DNA of 64,000 nt, from positions 38,834-102,833 of the forward strand of contig JABSSD010000158.1 in NCBI GenBank assembly GCA_013214575.1. Reading direction: 5' to 3'. The DNA is from Paracoccaceae bacterium (GTDB taxonomy: Bacteria; Pseudomonadota; Alphaproteobacteria; Rhodobacterales; Rhodobacteraceae). The notes under the pieces were generated by a model that saw nothing but the letters and a program-made list of their open reading frames with translations, did no database searches and was not told the DNA's origin. The position numbers and the translations under genes are program-made. Shown here piece after piece: positions 53,920 through 63,134 of the stretch; the first letter of the stretch is position 1, and each line of letters starts with the position of its first letter.

Positions 53920-56437
53920 TGACGATACGACCTGGCACCACAATCACCTTTTTCGGCGCCTTGCCATCCAGCGCCTTTTGCACAGCATCCGTTGCCAGCG
54001 CCAGTTTTTCAACCTCAGCCTTGTCCATGTCCTTGGGCACGCTGATTTCCGCCCGCCGCTTGCCGTTGACCTGGACCGGCAAGGTGACGGTTTCGTCAAT
54101 CAACATCGCCGGGTCCGCCACCGGCCATGGCGCGACAGTCACCAGTCCTGTCCCGCCCAGCATCTGCCAGATTTGTTCAGACAGGTGCGGTGTCATCGGC
54201 GACATCAGCTGTGCCAGTGTCTTGGCGGCCTGTGACTTGGCGGCAGTGCCAGCCTTGGATTTGGCCAGCGTCGCGGTAAAGCCATACAGCTTGGCAATGG
54301 CCGCGTTGAAACCAAAGCTCTCGATGCCCTTGGTGACGTCCTCAATTGCCTTGTGCATTTCACGCAGCAGGCTGTCGTCATTGCCATTGGCAGCAACATC
54401 CGCCCCGGCAATCTCATTGGCGATCCGGTAAACGCGCGCCAGATGCCTATAGGTGGCCTCAGCCCCGGCGGCGGTCCATTCGACGTCCCGCTCGGGGGGG
54501 CTGTCTGACAGCATGAACCAGCGGGCCGTGTCGGCGCCAAAGGCCGAGATGATCGAGGCCGGATCGACGACGTTTTTCTTCGACTTCGACATCTTGGCCG
54601 AGGGGATGATCTCGACCTCCGCGCCGTCCGCCAGTTTGCCGCCGCTGACGTCCTCGGGCAGATGATAGACCGCGCGGCCATTGGCGTCGCGGGTCTGATA
54701 AATCTCATGGGTGACCATGCCCTGGGTGAACAGCGCATTAAACGGCTCAATCGCCTTGTCCGGCAAATGACCGGTGATCTGCATCGCCCGGGCAAAGAAC
54801 CGCGAGTACAGCAGGTGCAGAATCGCGTGCTCGATACCGCCGATATACTGATCGACGTTCAGCCAGTACTCGGCCTCTTCCATATCGGTCGGGGTGTCAG
54901 CATGGGGCGCGGTGAAACGGGCAAAGTACCAGGACGAATCAACGAATGTGTCCATGGTGTCGGTTTCGCGCTTGGCGGGCTCGCCGCAAGAGGGGCAGGC
55001 GCAGTCACGCCAGGTCGGGTGCCAGTTCAGCGGGTTGCCGGGCTTGTCAAAGGTGACATCCTCGGGCAGCTCAATCGGCAGGTTCTCTTTCTTTTCCGGC
55101 ACCACGCCGCAGGCATCGCAATGCACCACGGGAATCGGGCAGCCCCAGAACCGTTGCCGCGACAGGCCCCAGTCGCGCAGACGGAATTTGGTGACGCCAG
55201 TGCCCCAACCCGCCTTTTCGGCAAAATCGACGGTGGTGTTGACCGCGTCTTCGCCCGTGGCCTCGGTCAGCCCGGCAAAGTGATCGACCCAGCGCACCTT
55301 TTCAGACTTGGCGGGCACAAAGGCGGTATTTGCCACCGGAGTGTCATTGTCGAGCGCATAGAAGGTGTCCACCACCGGCAGGTTATACTTGCGGCAGAAA
55401 TCGAGGTCGCGCTGGTCATGCGCCGGGCAGGCGAAAATCGCGCCGGTGCCATAGTCCATCAGGATAAAGTTGGCGATCCAGACCGGCAGTTCAGCGCCGC
55501 TCAGCGGGTGCTTGACCCGGATGCCGGTGTCATAGCCCAGCTTGGGCGCGGTTTCGATGGCCTCTTCGGTGGTGCCGCCCTTGCGACATTCCGCAAGGAA
55601 TTCAGCCAGTTCGGGCCTGTCGGCTTCCAACTGTTTGGCAATCGGGTGGTCCGGCGAGATGCCCACAAATGACGCACCATTCAGGGTGTCGGGACGAGTG
55701 GTATAAACCTCGATCGCCTCACCGCCGTCGCAGCGCTCAAACGAGAACTGCAGCCCGCGCGACTTGCCGATCCAGTTTTCCTGCATCAGCCGCACCTTGG
55801 CGGGCCAGTTGTCCAACCCGTCCAGCGCGCTCAGCAATTCGTCCGAGAAATCAGAGATCTTGAAGAACCACTGGGTCAGCTCGCGCCGCTCTACCAGGGC
55901 CCCCGAGCGCCAGCCCCGGCCGCCTTCGACCTGTTCGTTGGCCAGCACCGTCATATCAACCGGATCCCAGTTCACCACGGCGTTTTTGCGGTAGACTAGC
56001 CCTGCCTTCATGAAATCGAGGAACAGCGCCTGCTGCTGGCCGTAATACTCCGGGTCACAGGTGGCAAATTCGCGGGACCAGTCGATCGACAGCCCCAGTG
56101 GCTTCATCTGGCCGCGCATGTCGGCGATGTTGTTATAGGTCCACTCTTTGGGATGACCGCCAATGGCGATGGCGGCGTTTTCTGCGGGCAGGCCAAAGGC
56201 ATCCCAGCCCATCGGGTGCAGCACGTTATGGCCGGTGGCGATCTTATAGCGCGCCACCACGTCGCCCATGGTGTAATTGCGCACATGGCCCATGTGGATG
56301 CGGCCCGACGGATAGGGGAACATCTCCAGCACATAGTACTTTGGCTTGTCTGCGGTGCGCTTGGCCTGAAAGATTCCAGCCTTTTCCCAGGCCGCTTGCC
56401 AGTTTGCTTCGATTTCGGAGGCTTCGTAACGCGACAT
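53906..56437 (-). CDS. leuS: Leucyl-tRNA synthetase
   Basis: The start at 56437 ([17 protein letters not shown]) is preferred to a longer one. The 843-residue class I enzyme has [17 protein letters not shown] with the HIGH-type motif near residue 40, the editing domain around residues 220-400, and [14 protein letters not shown] near residue 615. It charges tRNA-Leu in the cytoplasm. It leads the operon with lptE and holA. Confidence 0.98.
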   Translation of the reverse strand: MSRYEASEIEANWQAAWEKAGIFQAKRTADKPKYYVLEMFPYPSGRIHMGHVRNYTMGDVVARYKIATGHNVLHPMGWDAFGLPAENAAIAIGGHPKEWTYNNIADMRGQMKPLGLSIDWSREFATCDPEYYGQQQALFLDFMKAGLVYRKNAVVNWDPVDMTVLANEQVEGGRGWRSGALVERRELTQWFFKISDFSDELLSALDGLDNWPAKVRLMQENWIGKSRGLQFSFERCDGGEAIEVYTTRPDTLNGASFVGISPDHPIAKQLEADRPELAEFLAECRKGGTTEEAIETAPKLGYDTGIRVKHPLSGAELPVWIANFILMDYGTGAIFACPAHDQRDLDFCRKYNLPVVDTFYALDNDTPVANTAFVPAKSEKVRWVDHFAGLTEATGEDAVNTTVDFAEKAGWGTGVTKFRLRDWGLSRQRFWGCPIPVVHCDACGVVPEKKENLPIELPEDVTFDKPGNPLNWHPTWRDCACPSCGEPAKRETDTMDTFVDSSWYFARFTAPHADTPTDMEEAEYWLNVDQYIGGIEHAILHLLYSRFFARAMQITGHLPDKAIEPFNALFTQGMVTHEIYQTRDANGRAVYHLPEDVSGGKLADGAEVEIIPSAKMSKSKKNVVDPASIISAFGADTARWFMLSDSPPERDVEWTAAGAEATYRHLARVYRIANEIAGADVAANGNDDSLLREMHKAIEDVTKGIESFGFNAAIAKLYGFTATLAKSKAGTAAKSQAAKTLAQLMSPMTPHLSEQIWQMLGGTGLVTVAPWPVADPAMLIDETVTLPVQVNGKRRAEISVPKDMDKAEVEKLALATDAVQKALDGKAPKKVIVVPGRIVNVVV

Positions 56438-56454
56438 CTTGCGGTCCTTTAAAT

Positions 56455-56479
56455 AAAAACGCCGGGTCAAGACCCGGCG
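56455..56479 (-). terminator. Terminator after the DUF3576 gene
   Basis: CGCCGGGTC and GACCCGGCG form a perfect 9-bp stem with a 2-base loop. On the reverse strand five T follow, after the DUF3576 stop and before leuS. Confidence 0.9.
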
Positions 56480-56523
56480 CTGTCATACTGAGATTATCGG
56501 CGATGATCCAGAGGTCAGCTGGA

Positions 56524-57030
56524 TCAGAGCTTTTTGTCGGCAATCCGCAACTGCCGGGCGCGGGAAAATATGGCGTCTTCCACGGCGCGGGTTGTGGCGG
56601 CGCTGACGGTGCCGCCCTTGGAGTGCAGCGACAGGTTCAGGGACCGCGCATCCAGCGCCGGATCCTTGATATGCACCGTGGCGCGGTAAGAGCGACCGCC
56701 ACCAGGAGGGGTGCCATAGCCGGTGATGATCAACCCGGTAAAGGGATCAACCGACTGCACCGGCAGGAAATTCAGCACATCCAGCGATGCGGCCCACAGG
56801 TAACGGTTCACCTGCACGGTCTGCTCACCGTTGGATTTGCCAAAGGCATCCCAAATTGTTTCTCCCGGGTCATCAAAGGTGATGGCATCTTGGAAATCAC
56901 GCTCGGGGCGTACCGGCGGCGAATTGTTGGAGGAGGATCTGCTTTTTGCGCCATCCTTGCCATCAAAGGCACCGCAGCCCGCCACCAAGACGACGAGAGA
57001 TATCATTCCGAGTTTCGTTAGCCACTGCAT
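56524..57030 (-). CDS. DUF3576 lipoprotein
   Basis: The 168-residue protein has a lipoprotein signal (MQWLTKLGMISLVVLVAGC, Cys 19 as the modified residue) and the DUF3576 domain with NRYLWAASLDVLNFLPVQSV and DPFTGLIITGY. Family function is unknown; it is always found in alphaproteobacteria near leuS. A strong terminator separates it from leuS. Confidence 0.9.
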   Translation of the reverse strand: MQWLTKLGMISLVVLVAGCGAFDGKDGAKSRSSSNNSPPVRPERDFQDAITFDDPGETIWDAFGKSNGEQTVQVNRYLWAASLDVLNFLPVQSVDPFTGLIITGYGTPPGGGRSYRATVHIKDPALDARSLNLSLHSKGGTVSAATTRAVEDAIFSRARQLRIADKKL

Positions 57031-57313
57031 ATAGGGTCAAATTCCGTATCAAACTTCGGTTGCGCTCCAGTCCTAGCCAAGCCGCCGCGCTGCAACAAGC
57101 TAATTCTTCCGGAGTCTTATGTGCGTATAGAGCCGGTTTCGCCCCAGGGGTTAATATACTGTGACATCCTTGCACCAACTTTAGCGGGAAAAGAATGGCG
57201 CTTTAGCAGACCCTTGCACCAGACCCCCCAAAAGAGCGAAACGGGGATCGTACTCAAATTCGTACCGGAACGTGCTGATTTGAGAAAATTCTAAAACCCG
57301 AGGGAAAAAAGTC
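57031..57313. promoter_or_regulatory. Divergent promoter region between DUF3576 gene and porin gene
   Basis: A 283-base gap. AT-rich segments (TTAATATACTGTGACATCC at 57151-57170, GATTTGAGAAAATTCTAAAA at 57277-57296) are plausible promoters. A GAGGGAAAAAAGTC stretch acts as the porin ribosome binding site. No gene is seen. Confidence 0.5.
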
Positions 57314-58300
57314 ATGAAAAATATTCTCTTCGCTACTACTGCGTTGATCGCCACTGCTGGCATGGCCGCTGCTGAAATCACTATTGGCGGTTCCGCCCGT
57401 TTTGGTCTTGCCTATAATGAAGGCGCGACCATGGAAGACGCGAACGGCAACGACGTCCCGATCAACAGCACCCGTGTTGAGCAGCGTATGCGCGTCAACA
57501 TCACTGGTATCGCAAATACCGACGGCGGTGTTAAGTTCGAAGCCCGTATTCGTCTGGAAGCCAACGAAGCTGGCGACAACTCGATCTCAGGCACAGGCCC
57601 CGGCGCAGTAGGTTTTGCTGTTTCTTATGAAGGTCTGCGTGTTGACGTTGGTCACGTTTCCGACGTGTTCGACTCGGGTGACGTTGTTGGCCTTTACGGT
57701 TACGGCATCGGCCTGACAGCTCTCGTCGAGGATAACTCCAACTCTGTGGGTCTCACCAACAATGGCTTTGGCTCCGGTGGCCGTGATTACACCACTTTGA
57801 AAGCACGTTACACTGCTGGTGACTTCACTGTTGCTGCGTCTTATTCGGCCAACGAAGTGTTCGACGCGGGTACTGCGACTACTGGTACGTCCGTAGTAGG
57901 GTCACAGGAAGACGTCACCAATTTCCAAATTGGTGCTGGTTATAGCTTCGGCGACTACAACGTTGGCGCAGCATACGGTTCAGAAGACGATAATGGGACT
58001 ACCAACGACTACTGGGCAGCATCGTTCGGCGGTAATGTTGGTCAGGTTGCGTTCAACCTGCTGCTTACCGACTCTGACGAAGCAGACGACCTGACCTTTG
58101 GTGGTTCGATCAACTACGCTCTGTCTTCGGCTACTGACCTGCGCGCAGTATTCTCTGACGGTGGTGATGCTGACAGCGATACTTCCTATGGTATCGGTGT
58201 TAACCACAGCCTGGGTGGCGGTGTTACCCTTAAAGGTGGCATTGGCTCCAACTCAGTTGGCGACACTGTTGCCGACCTGGGTGTAGCACTTAGCTTCTAA
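57314..58300 (+). CDS. Porin
   Basis: The 328-residue outer-membrane protein has a signal peptide (MKNILFATTALIATAGMAAA) and starts EITIGGSARFGLAYN, the classic gram-negative porin beginning, with alternating beta strands and a C-terminal Phe. Its codon use is richer in GCT, GGT and AAC than its neighbours, as in highly expressed genes. A strong terminator follows, so it is probably an abundant monocistronic porin. Confidence 0.92.
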   Translation: MKNILFATTALIATAGMAAAEITIGGSARFGLAYNEGATMEDANGNDVPINSTRVEQRMRVNITGIANTDGGVKFEARIRLEANEAGDNSISGTGPGAVGFAVSYEGLRVDVGHVSDVFDSGDVVGLYGYGIGLTALVEDNSNSVGLTNNGFGSGGRDYTTLKARYTAGDFTVAASYSANEVFDAGTATTGTSVVGSQEDVTNFQIGAGYSFGDYNVGAAYGSEDDNGTTNDYWAASFGGNVGQVAFNLLLTDSDEADDLTFGGSINYALSSATDLRAVFSDGGDADSDTSYGIGVNHSLGGGVTLKGGIGSNSVGDTVADLGVALSF

Positions 58301-58324
58301 GCTAACCCGACACTTAGAGTTATT

Positions 58325-58356
58325 AGGGCGGTCCTTTACGGGGCCGCCCTTTTCTT
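58325..58356 (+). terminator. Terminator of the porin gene
   Basis: AGGGCGG(T)CC and GG(GG)CCGCCCT pair, followed by TTTTCTTTTG. It lies 25 bases after the stop codon. Confidence 0.92.
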
Positions 58357-58405
58357 TTGTCGCAAAACAGTGTTTCTCTGCGGTCAAACAGATATGAGGG
58401 CAGAG

Positions 58406-59053
58406 ATGTCACTGGATCAAATCAAATCCCGTATTGCCAAGGCCGAGGTCGCTGCCGGACGTGACCCGGGCGCGGTGACGCTGATCGCCGTTTCCAAGCT
58501 GCAACCGAACGCGCGTGTCGCGGCGGTGCTGGAGCAGGGACAACGCTGTTTTGGCGAGAACAGGGTGCAAGAGGCGGCGGGCAAGTGGCCCGAATTCATG
58601 CAGCGATTCGAAGGTGTTGACCTGCATCTGATCGGCCCCTTGCAAACCAATAAGGCACGCCAGGCGATGGAGCTATGCCATGCCATTCATTCGGTGGACC
58701 GGCCCAAGCTGGCCAAAACACTGGCCCGGTTGGCGCAGGATCTGGGTCATTGCCCGGACCTGTTCCTGCAGGTGAACACCGGTGAGGAAGATCAAAAGGC
58801 CGGGGTGCTGCCGGCCGCAGCGGATGGTTTTATAACGGAGTGTCAGGCGCTGGACCTGCCGGTCAAAGGTCTGATGTGCATTCCTCCGGTGGGTGAGGAG
58901 GCGTCCCGGCACTTTGCGCTGCTGGCAGAAATTGCGGCGCGCAATGGGCTGGAGGGCCTGTCGATGGGGATGAGCAGCGATTTTGAGACCGCCATCGCGC
59001 AGGGGGCCACCCATGTGCGAATCGGCTCGGCAATTTTTGGCACCCGCGGCTGA
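58406..59053 (+). CDS. YggS-family pyridoxal phosphate homeostasis protein
   Basis: Start at 58406 (MSLDQIKSRIAKAE) after GAGGG. The 215-residue protein is the single-domain PLP-barrel family: VTLIAVSKLQPNARV with the PLP Lys, FGENRVQEAAGKWPEF, HLIGPLQTNKARQAM, and MSSDFETAIAQGATHVRIGS. It binds PLP and keeps vitamin B6 balance. It ends before a pair of AT-rich palindromes. Confidence 0.94.
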   Translation: MSLDQIKSRIAKAEVAAGRDPGAVTLIAVSKLQPNARVAAVLEQGQRCFGENRVQEAAGKWPEFMQRFEGVDLHLIGPLQTNKARQAMELCHAIHSVDRPKLAKTLARLAQDLGHCPDLFLQVNTGEEDQKAGVLPAAADGFITECQALDLPVKGLMCIPPVGEEASRHFALLAEIAARNGLEGLSMGMSSDFETAIAQGATHVRIGSAIFGTRG

Positions 59054-59061
59054 CAGGGCGT

Positions 59062-59102
59062 AAAATTCTGCGCAGAATTTTGGCAAGAAAATTCGAATTT
59101 CC
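59062..59102. terminator. Tandem AT-rich palindromes between converging yggS-like and ldt genes
   Basis: AAAATTCTG-CG-CAGAATTTT (59062-59081) is followed by the palindrome core AAATTCGAATTT near 59088-59100. It shares GAAAATTCGAATTT with the pair at 32749-32792. Confidence 0.7.
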
Positions 59103-59118
59103 TTGGGTGGTTTGTCGC

Positions 59119-59622
59119 TTAGGCCAAGGCGGGTACAATAACCCGTGTTCCGAGGCGAACCCGTCTGGCCAGCCAGTGCAGATCGGAGCGGCAAAAAGCG
59201 ATGCAGCCCTCGGTTGGATAGCCGGGGCGGCGCCATTGGTGGATGAAGATGGCCGAGCCCTTGCTCGGCTGTGCATGGGGCCAGTTCCAATCCATCACCA
59301 AAACCAGATCATAAAGCGGATCGCCCCGGCGCAGGGGTTCGTGACTGTGCTCATAAGGGGCGCGGACGTGGTGGTTATAGGCGATATCGCCGCTGTCGTC
59401 CGACCACAGGTCCGCCGGGCCAATCGGTTCCGCCCAGGGCGCCGGACGGCGGATCCGATCGGGGCGGTAGAGCAGCCCAGATATCTGGTGGATGCCCACC
59501 GGGGTGGCTCCGTCGCCCTCGCGTTTCATGGTCGTCAGCCCGCCCTTGCCAATGGAGCAGGGCAGCAGCCGACCCTGAAACCGCACCCCACGGGGGGTCA
59601 GAACCAGATCGTCTGGGCTCAC
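59119..59622 (-). CDS. L,D-transpeptidase (YkuD family)
   Basis: The 167-residue protein contains the YkuD catalytic block IFIHQWRRPGYPTEGCIAF (His and Cys separated as in HxxxxxxGxxxSxGC-like motifs) and an N-terminal GKGGLTTMKREGDGATPVG, also typical. No signal peptide is visible, so it may be a short cytoplasm-start form. The family crosslinks peptidoglycan. It overlaps ribA by 4 bases. Confidence 0.85.
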   Translation of the reverse strand: MSPDDLVLTPRGVRFQGRLLPCSIGKGGLTTMKREGDGATPVGIHQISGLLYRPDRIRRPAPWAEPIGPADLWSDDSGDIAYNHHVRAPYEHSHEPLRRGDPLYDLVLVMDWNWPHAQPSKGSAIFIHQWRRPGYPTEGCIAFCRSDLHWLARRVRLGTRVIVPALA

Positions 59623-60707
59623 AGCATATGGCCGGATTTGCTGATCTTGGTGGCCAAATAGGCGCGGTTAAAGTCATTTTCCCCCACCCGCAGGGGCACC
59701 CGTTCGGTCACTTTGATGCCGGCCTGTTCCATCATCGAGATCTTTTTGGGGTTGTTGGTCAGCAGCCGCACCTGATCAAATCCCAGCTTGCGCAGGATTT
59801 CCGAGCCAAGCCGGAAATCGCGCTCGTCATCCTCAAAGCCCAGTCTGTGGTTGGCCTCAACCGTGTCAAAACCCTGATCTTGCAGGGAATAAGCGCGCAT
59901 CTTATTGGCCAGGCCAATGCCACGTCCCTCTTGGTTGAGGTACAGAAGCACACCCGCGCCCTCGGCTCCCATCTGGGTCAGAGCGCCGCGCAGTTGTGGC
60001 CCGCAGTCGCATTTCAGCGACCCCAGCACGTCACCGGTGAAGCAGGCCGAATGCAACCGGGCCAGCACCGGGGCACTGCGGTCAGGGCGGCCGATTTCGA
60101 TGGCGTAATGTTCTTCTCCGCCGTCCTCGGGGCGGAACACATGCAGCCGCCCGGCCGCGGCGGCCTCAACCGGTAGCCGGGCGGCAGCAACCGGATGCAA
60201 CGGCGAGCTTTGCCCCAGCAATGGCGTGGCGATGGCGTGGTTGATCAGGGTGAGCCCGTGCTCTGCGGCAAGCGCTGCCGCATCGTCGATTGGCACCAGC
60301 AGGGCGGCCGGTAAAAGCCGGGCCGATTTGACCAGCGCAATCGCCAGCCGGTGCAAATCGGCATTGCCGTCTCGCTGACAGATGAACGGGCCTTTCATTG
60401 GCGAATTGAGGTCATCCGCCGGATCGGCCAGCGAGCGCACCCAATTGCGATCCGCATCGGCGGGCACCGCCAGGCGGGCGATGTCGTTATCATAGACCCG
60501 CGCCTTTAGGGTTGCCGCCCGGCGTGCGGTCAGCGCCAGCGAGATCTCTCCATATGCGCGCAGATCCGCCAGCCGCCCGGGGCTGAGGCTTTCGGCGGCA
60601 ATCGCCAGTGCTGCTGCGCCATTGCCGGCCAGCACCACCGGCAGGCCCATGCGCAGATCAACCCGAGCGCGGGCCAGAAGTTCGATCATGGAGGGCAGCA
60701 GACTCAT
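59619..60707 (-). CDS. ribA: GTP cyclohydrolase II
   Basis: Start at 60707 (MSLLPSMIELLARARVDLRM). In the 362-residue product, residues 1-150 resemble a degraded RibB domain in which the catalytic acidic stretch is replaced by AGNGAAALAIAAE. The C-terminal part is a complete RibA: the zinc motif CFTGDVLGSLKCDC near residue 222, LYLNQEGRGIGLANKM and RLLTNNPKK. It opens GTP to the riboflavin pyrimidine precursor. Longer upstream in-frame starts are rejected. It overlaps the transpeptidase gene downstream. Confidence 0.93.
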   Translation of the reverse strand: MSLLPSMIELLARARVDLRMGLPVVLAGNGAAALAIAAESLSPGRLADLRAYGEISLALTARRAATLKARVYDNDIARLAVPADADRNWVRSLADPADDLNSPMKGPFICQRDGNADLHRLAIALVKSARLLPAALLVPIDDAAALAAEHGLTLINHAIATPLLGQSSPLHPVAAARLPVEAAAAGRLHVFRPEDGGEEHYAIEIGRPDRSAPVLARLHSACFTGDVLGSLKCDCGPQLRGALTQMGAEGAGVLLYLNQEGRGIGLANKMRAYSLQDQGFDTVEANHRLGFEDDERDFRLGSEILRKLGFDQVRLLTNNPKKISMMEQAGIKVTERVPLRVGENDFNRAYLATKISKSGHML

Positions 60708-60878
60708 CAGGGGATTCCGGCATGTGATGAAATATAAGCAGGTGCTAGTTAGGCTTAATTGCAGGGAAAGTGAAACATTTCCCGTGCACAAAACACGTGC
60801 GCGTGAAAGCATTGCAGCAAATCTTGCCGTTTTGTCATGCGGGGCACATGTTTGAGAACAGGACAGGAGAGTTTCCCA

Positions 60879-61565
60879 ATGGCACAACTCAAGAAAATAC
60901 TGCTGGTCGATGATGACGAGGACCTGCGCGAAGCACTGAGCGAACAGCTGGTGATGACCGAAGACTTTGATGTCTTTGAGGCGGAGGACGGCCAAAGTGC
61001 GATGGAACGCGCCAAAGAGGCCCTGTATGATCTGATCATTCTGGACGTCGGGCTGCCGGATACCGATGGCCGCGAACTGTGCCGTCTGATGCGCAAGCAG
61101 GGGGTCAAAGCGCCGATCCTGATGCTGACCGGTCACGACAGCGATTCTGATACCATCCTTGGGCTGGATGCCGGCGCCAATGACTATGTCTCCAAGCCGT
61201 TTAAATTTCCGGTGCTGCTGGCCCGAATCCGCGCCCAGCTGCGGCAGCATGAACAGTCGGAGGACGCGGTTTTTGCGCTGGGGCCCTATACCTTCAAGCC
61301 CTCGATGAAAGTCCTGCTGACCGAGGACGACCGCAAGATCCGGCTGACAGAGAAAGAGACCAATATCCTCAAGTTCCTGTACCGGTCAAACGATGGTGTG
61401 GTGGCGCGTGAGGTGCTGCTGCACGAGGTCTGGGGCTATAACGCGGGTGTCACCACCCATACGCTGGAAACTCATATCTACCGTTTGCGGCAGAAAATTG
61501 AGCCGGACCCGTCGAATGCGCGGTTGTTGGTGACCGAATCCGGCGGATATCGGCTGGTGTCCTGA
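60879..61565 (+). CDS. cenR: Two-component response regulator, CenR-like
   Basis: The start at 60879 (MAQLKKILLVDDDEDL) follows AGGAG. The 228-residue protein has a receiver domain with the phosphorylated Asp in IILDVGLPDTDG near residue 55 and Lys in VSKPF near 105, and an OmpR-type winged helix with the sensor EVWGYNAGVTTHTLETHIYRLRQKIE near the end. The sequence is close to CenR, which controls envelope integrity in Caulobacter and Rhodobacter; the kinase is not in the window. Confidence 0.85.
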   Translation: MAQLKKILLVDDDEDLREALSEQLVMTEDFDVFEAEDGQSAMERAKEALYDLIILDVGLPDTDGRELCRLMRKQGVKAPILMLTGHDSDSDTILGLDAGANDYVSKPFKFPVLLARIRAQLRQHEQSEDAVFALGPYTFKPSMKVLLTEDDRKIRLTEKETNILKFLYRSNDGVVAREVLLHEVWGYNAGVTTHTLETHIYRLRQKIEPDPSNARLLVTESGGYRLVS

Positions 61566-61578
61566 AAATTTCTTAGCC

Positions 61579-61608
61579 TAGGTGTTTAATATGACAAATA
61601 AACACCTA
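61579..61608 (+). repeat. Inverted repeat after the CenR-like gene
   Basis: TAGGTGTTTA (61579-61588) pairs with TAAACACCTA (61599-61608), 14 bases after the stop. AT-rich, it may act with the next terminator. Confidence 0.6.
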
Positions 61609-61669
61609 CCTAGATTCTAACGAGACCCCGCGCATATCCGGGTTATGATATGCACCTCCCTGTTGGACT

Positions 61670-61696
61670 GGCCGGGCCCTGTGCCCGGCCTTTTTT
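61670..61696 (+). terminator. Terminator downstream of the CenR-like gene
   Basis: GGCCGGGC (61670-61677) and GCCCGGCC (61683-61690) form an 8-bp stem with a short loop, followed by six T on the forward strand. Confidence 0.9.
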
Positions 61697-61706
61697 CATT
61701 CTCGAC

Positions 61707-62816
61707 TCAGCGGTTCAGAACACGCAGGCGGCTTTCAAACTCACCGCGGTCGACGTAACAGCCATGCAGGTGCCGGAACCCGGTTTGTGGATCAAACGCC
61801 CCGCGCCCGTGCAGCACCCGCCGGTTGTCGAAAACTACCATTTCGCCCGCCTTCAGTTTCAGCGTCACCAGATAAGCTTCGGCGCGGGTCATGATCATAA
61901 ACTGGCGATAGGCCCGGTAGTACCGGACCATCAACGCGGCCTCCAGATCCAGCACATCAGCAAGATGGGCGTTAAAGCAGATTTCGATCACCTGCCCGTC
62001 CTCGTCGAGATTGATCACTTTCTTGCGGCTTCGGATGTCGGTATCTTCATCATGGAACCGGAACGGGATCGACACCGTCGACAGCAGCTCAAAGGCTTCG
62101 GGGTCCAGCTGCCGCAGGTCTTCGGCAATGGCATAGCCGTCGCAGAACAGCGACCCGCCGCCCTGTGCCTCGTTGGCCAGGCAGTGCAGGAATTGAAACC
62201 CGGGCGGCAGCTCCTGATTGGTCAGATCGGTGTGCAAAGGCAGCGCGATCGAGGTATAGGCCAGATTGTTTGGGTTGGGTTTGGATTGCACTTCGAAGGT
62301 CTGGCCAAAGTTGGTCTGCCGCAGAAATCCAATGCGGCGGGCGACATCCATGCCCGCATCGGTATTATCAGCCAGACCCTCGACAATGGAAAAGCCCGAG
62401 ACCTGGGTCTTTACCATCCAGTCTTGCAGTGCGCGGTCAGAACCCAGCACAGCGTCCGCCTGGGCCCGGGGAACGCCATTGGCCCCCAGATCCTGACGCC
62501 AGAGGCTAAAACCTGTATGCGCCGGATCGGCGGCGCGCTTGCCGGGGCGGTGCTGAGCCAGCCAGCCCATGTCAAAGGTGCTGACGGTGTTGTCGCCGGC
62601 CCAGTAGATCGTCAGGCTGTGATCATTGGCCTCGATTTTGGCCGGGCAGACATCCAGCGAGAAACTGGTCAGGTCGCCGATCCGTTCCTGGGTCTGCGGG
62701 TGAAACGCTGCCGGATCATTGTCGCGCAGCCAGATGTAAGGGAAATCGGCACTGCTGCCGTCCGGCCAGCTGATGTGAACCATAGCGGTATCGGGACGCA
62801 AAGATGCGTTGCTCAT
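61707..62816 (-). CDS. Gamma-butyrobetaine hydroxylase-like Fe(II)/2-oxoglutarate dioxygenase
   Basis: A 369-residue protein with a DUF971 N-terminal domain (residues 15-95, WPDGSSADFPYIWLRDNDP) and a TauD-like catalytic domain. The facial triad is in ALPLHTDLTN (H and D) near residue 195 and the distal His in VLHGRGAFDPQTG near 340. The combination matches gamma-butyrobetaine and trimethyllysine hydroxylases. The substrate is inferred from the family; no carnitine genes are nearby. Confidence 0.87.
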   Translation of the reverse strand: MSNASLRPDTAMVHISWPDGSSADFPYIWLRDNDPAAFHPQTQERIGDLTSFSLDVCPAKIEANDHSLTIYWAGDNTVSTFDMGWLAQHRPGKRAADPAHTGFSLWRQDLGANGVPRAQADAVLGSDRALQDWMVKTQVSGFSIVEGLADNTDAGMDVARRIGFLRQTNFGQTFEVQSKPNPNNLAYTSIALPLHTDLTNQELPPGFQFLHCLANEAQGGGSLFCDGYAIAEDLRQLDPEAFELLSTVSIPFRFHDEDTDIRSRKKVINLDEDGQVIEICFNAHLADVLDLEAALMVRYYRAYRQFMIMTRAEAYLVTLKLKAGEMVVFDNRRVLHGRGAFDPQTGFRHLHGCYVDRGEFESRLRVLNR

Positions 62817-63134
62817 TTGGAGGCCTCCAAAAAGGAAAATGTTGTGGGAATCAGAGTCCGGGCCGCAGCCCGGCTATGCGGTCTGTGGCGGTGGCCACCA
62901 GTCGTGCACCTTTGTGTAGGGGTGTCCGGGGAGTCTCCCCAACACTGCAACCATGTCCGTTTTCCGTTTCAACATCTTTTGGAGCTGCGGGCATTTGAGC
63001 AAGAAACAGTCAAACCGCAAGAACAATCCACGCCCTGCTACAAATATTGTGCTCTTGTCATTCGGCACTGGTGTCGCCCTGCGCAGACGGGCAGACTTGG
63101 TCGAAATTGACCTGACCCAACAGATGAGACGCGC
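62817..63134. other. Divergent intergenic region without a gene
   Basis: 318 bases between the dioxygenase gene (reverse strand) and xth (forward). Part is AT-rich (TTTTGGAGCTGCGGGC near 62975, AATTGACCTGACCC near 63107). No convincing coding sequence or hairpin is seen. It holds the two promoters. Confidence 0.5.

Noticed and set aside
61650..63110. A 486-codon forward frame antisense to the gamma-butyrobetaine hydroxylase-like gene
   Set aside because: It covers the dioxygenase gene on the opposite strand, has no recognisable domain, and is the kind of open stretch expected in GC-rich coding DNA.
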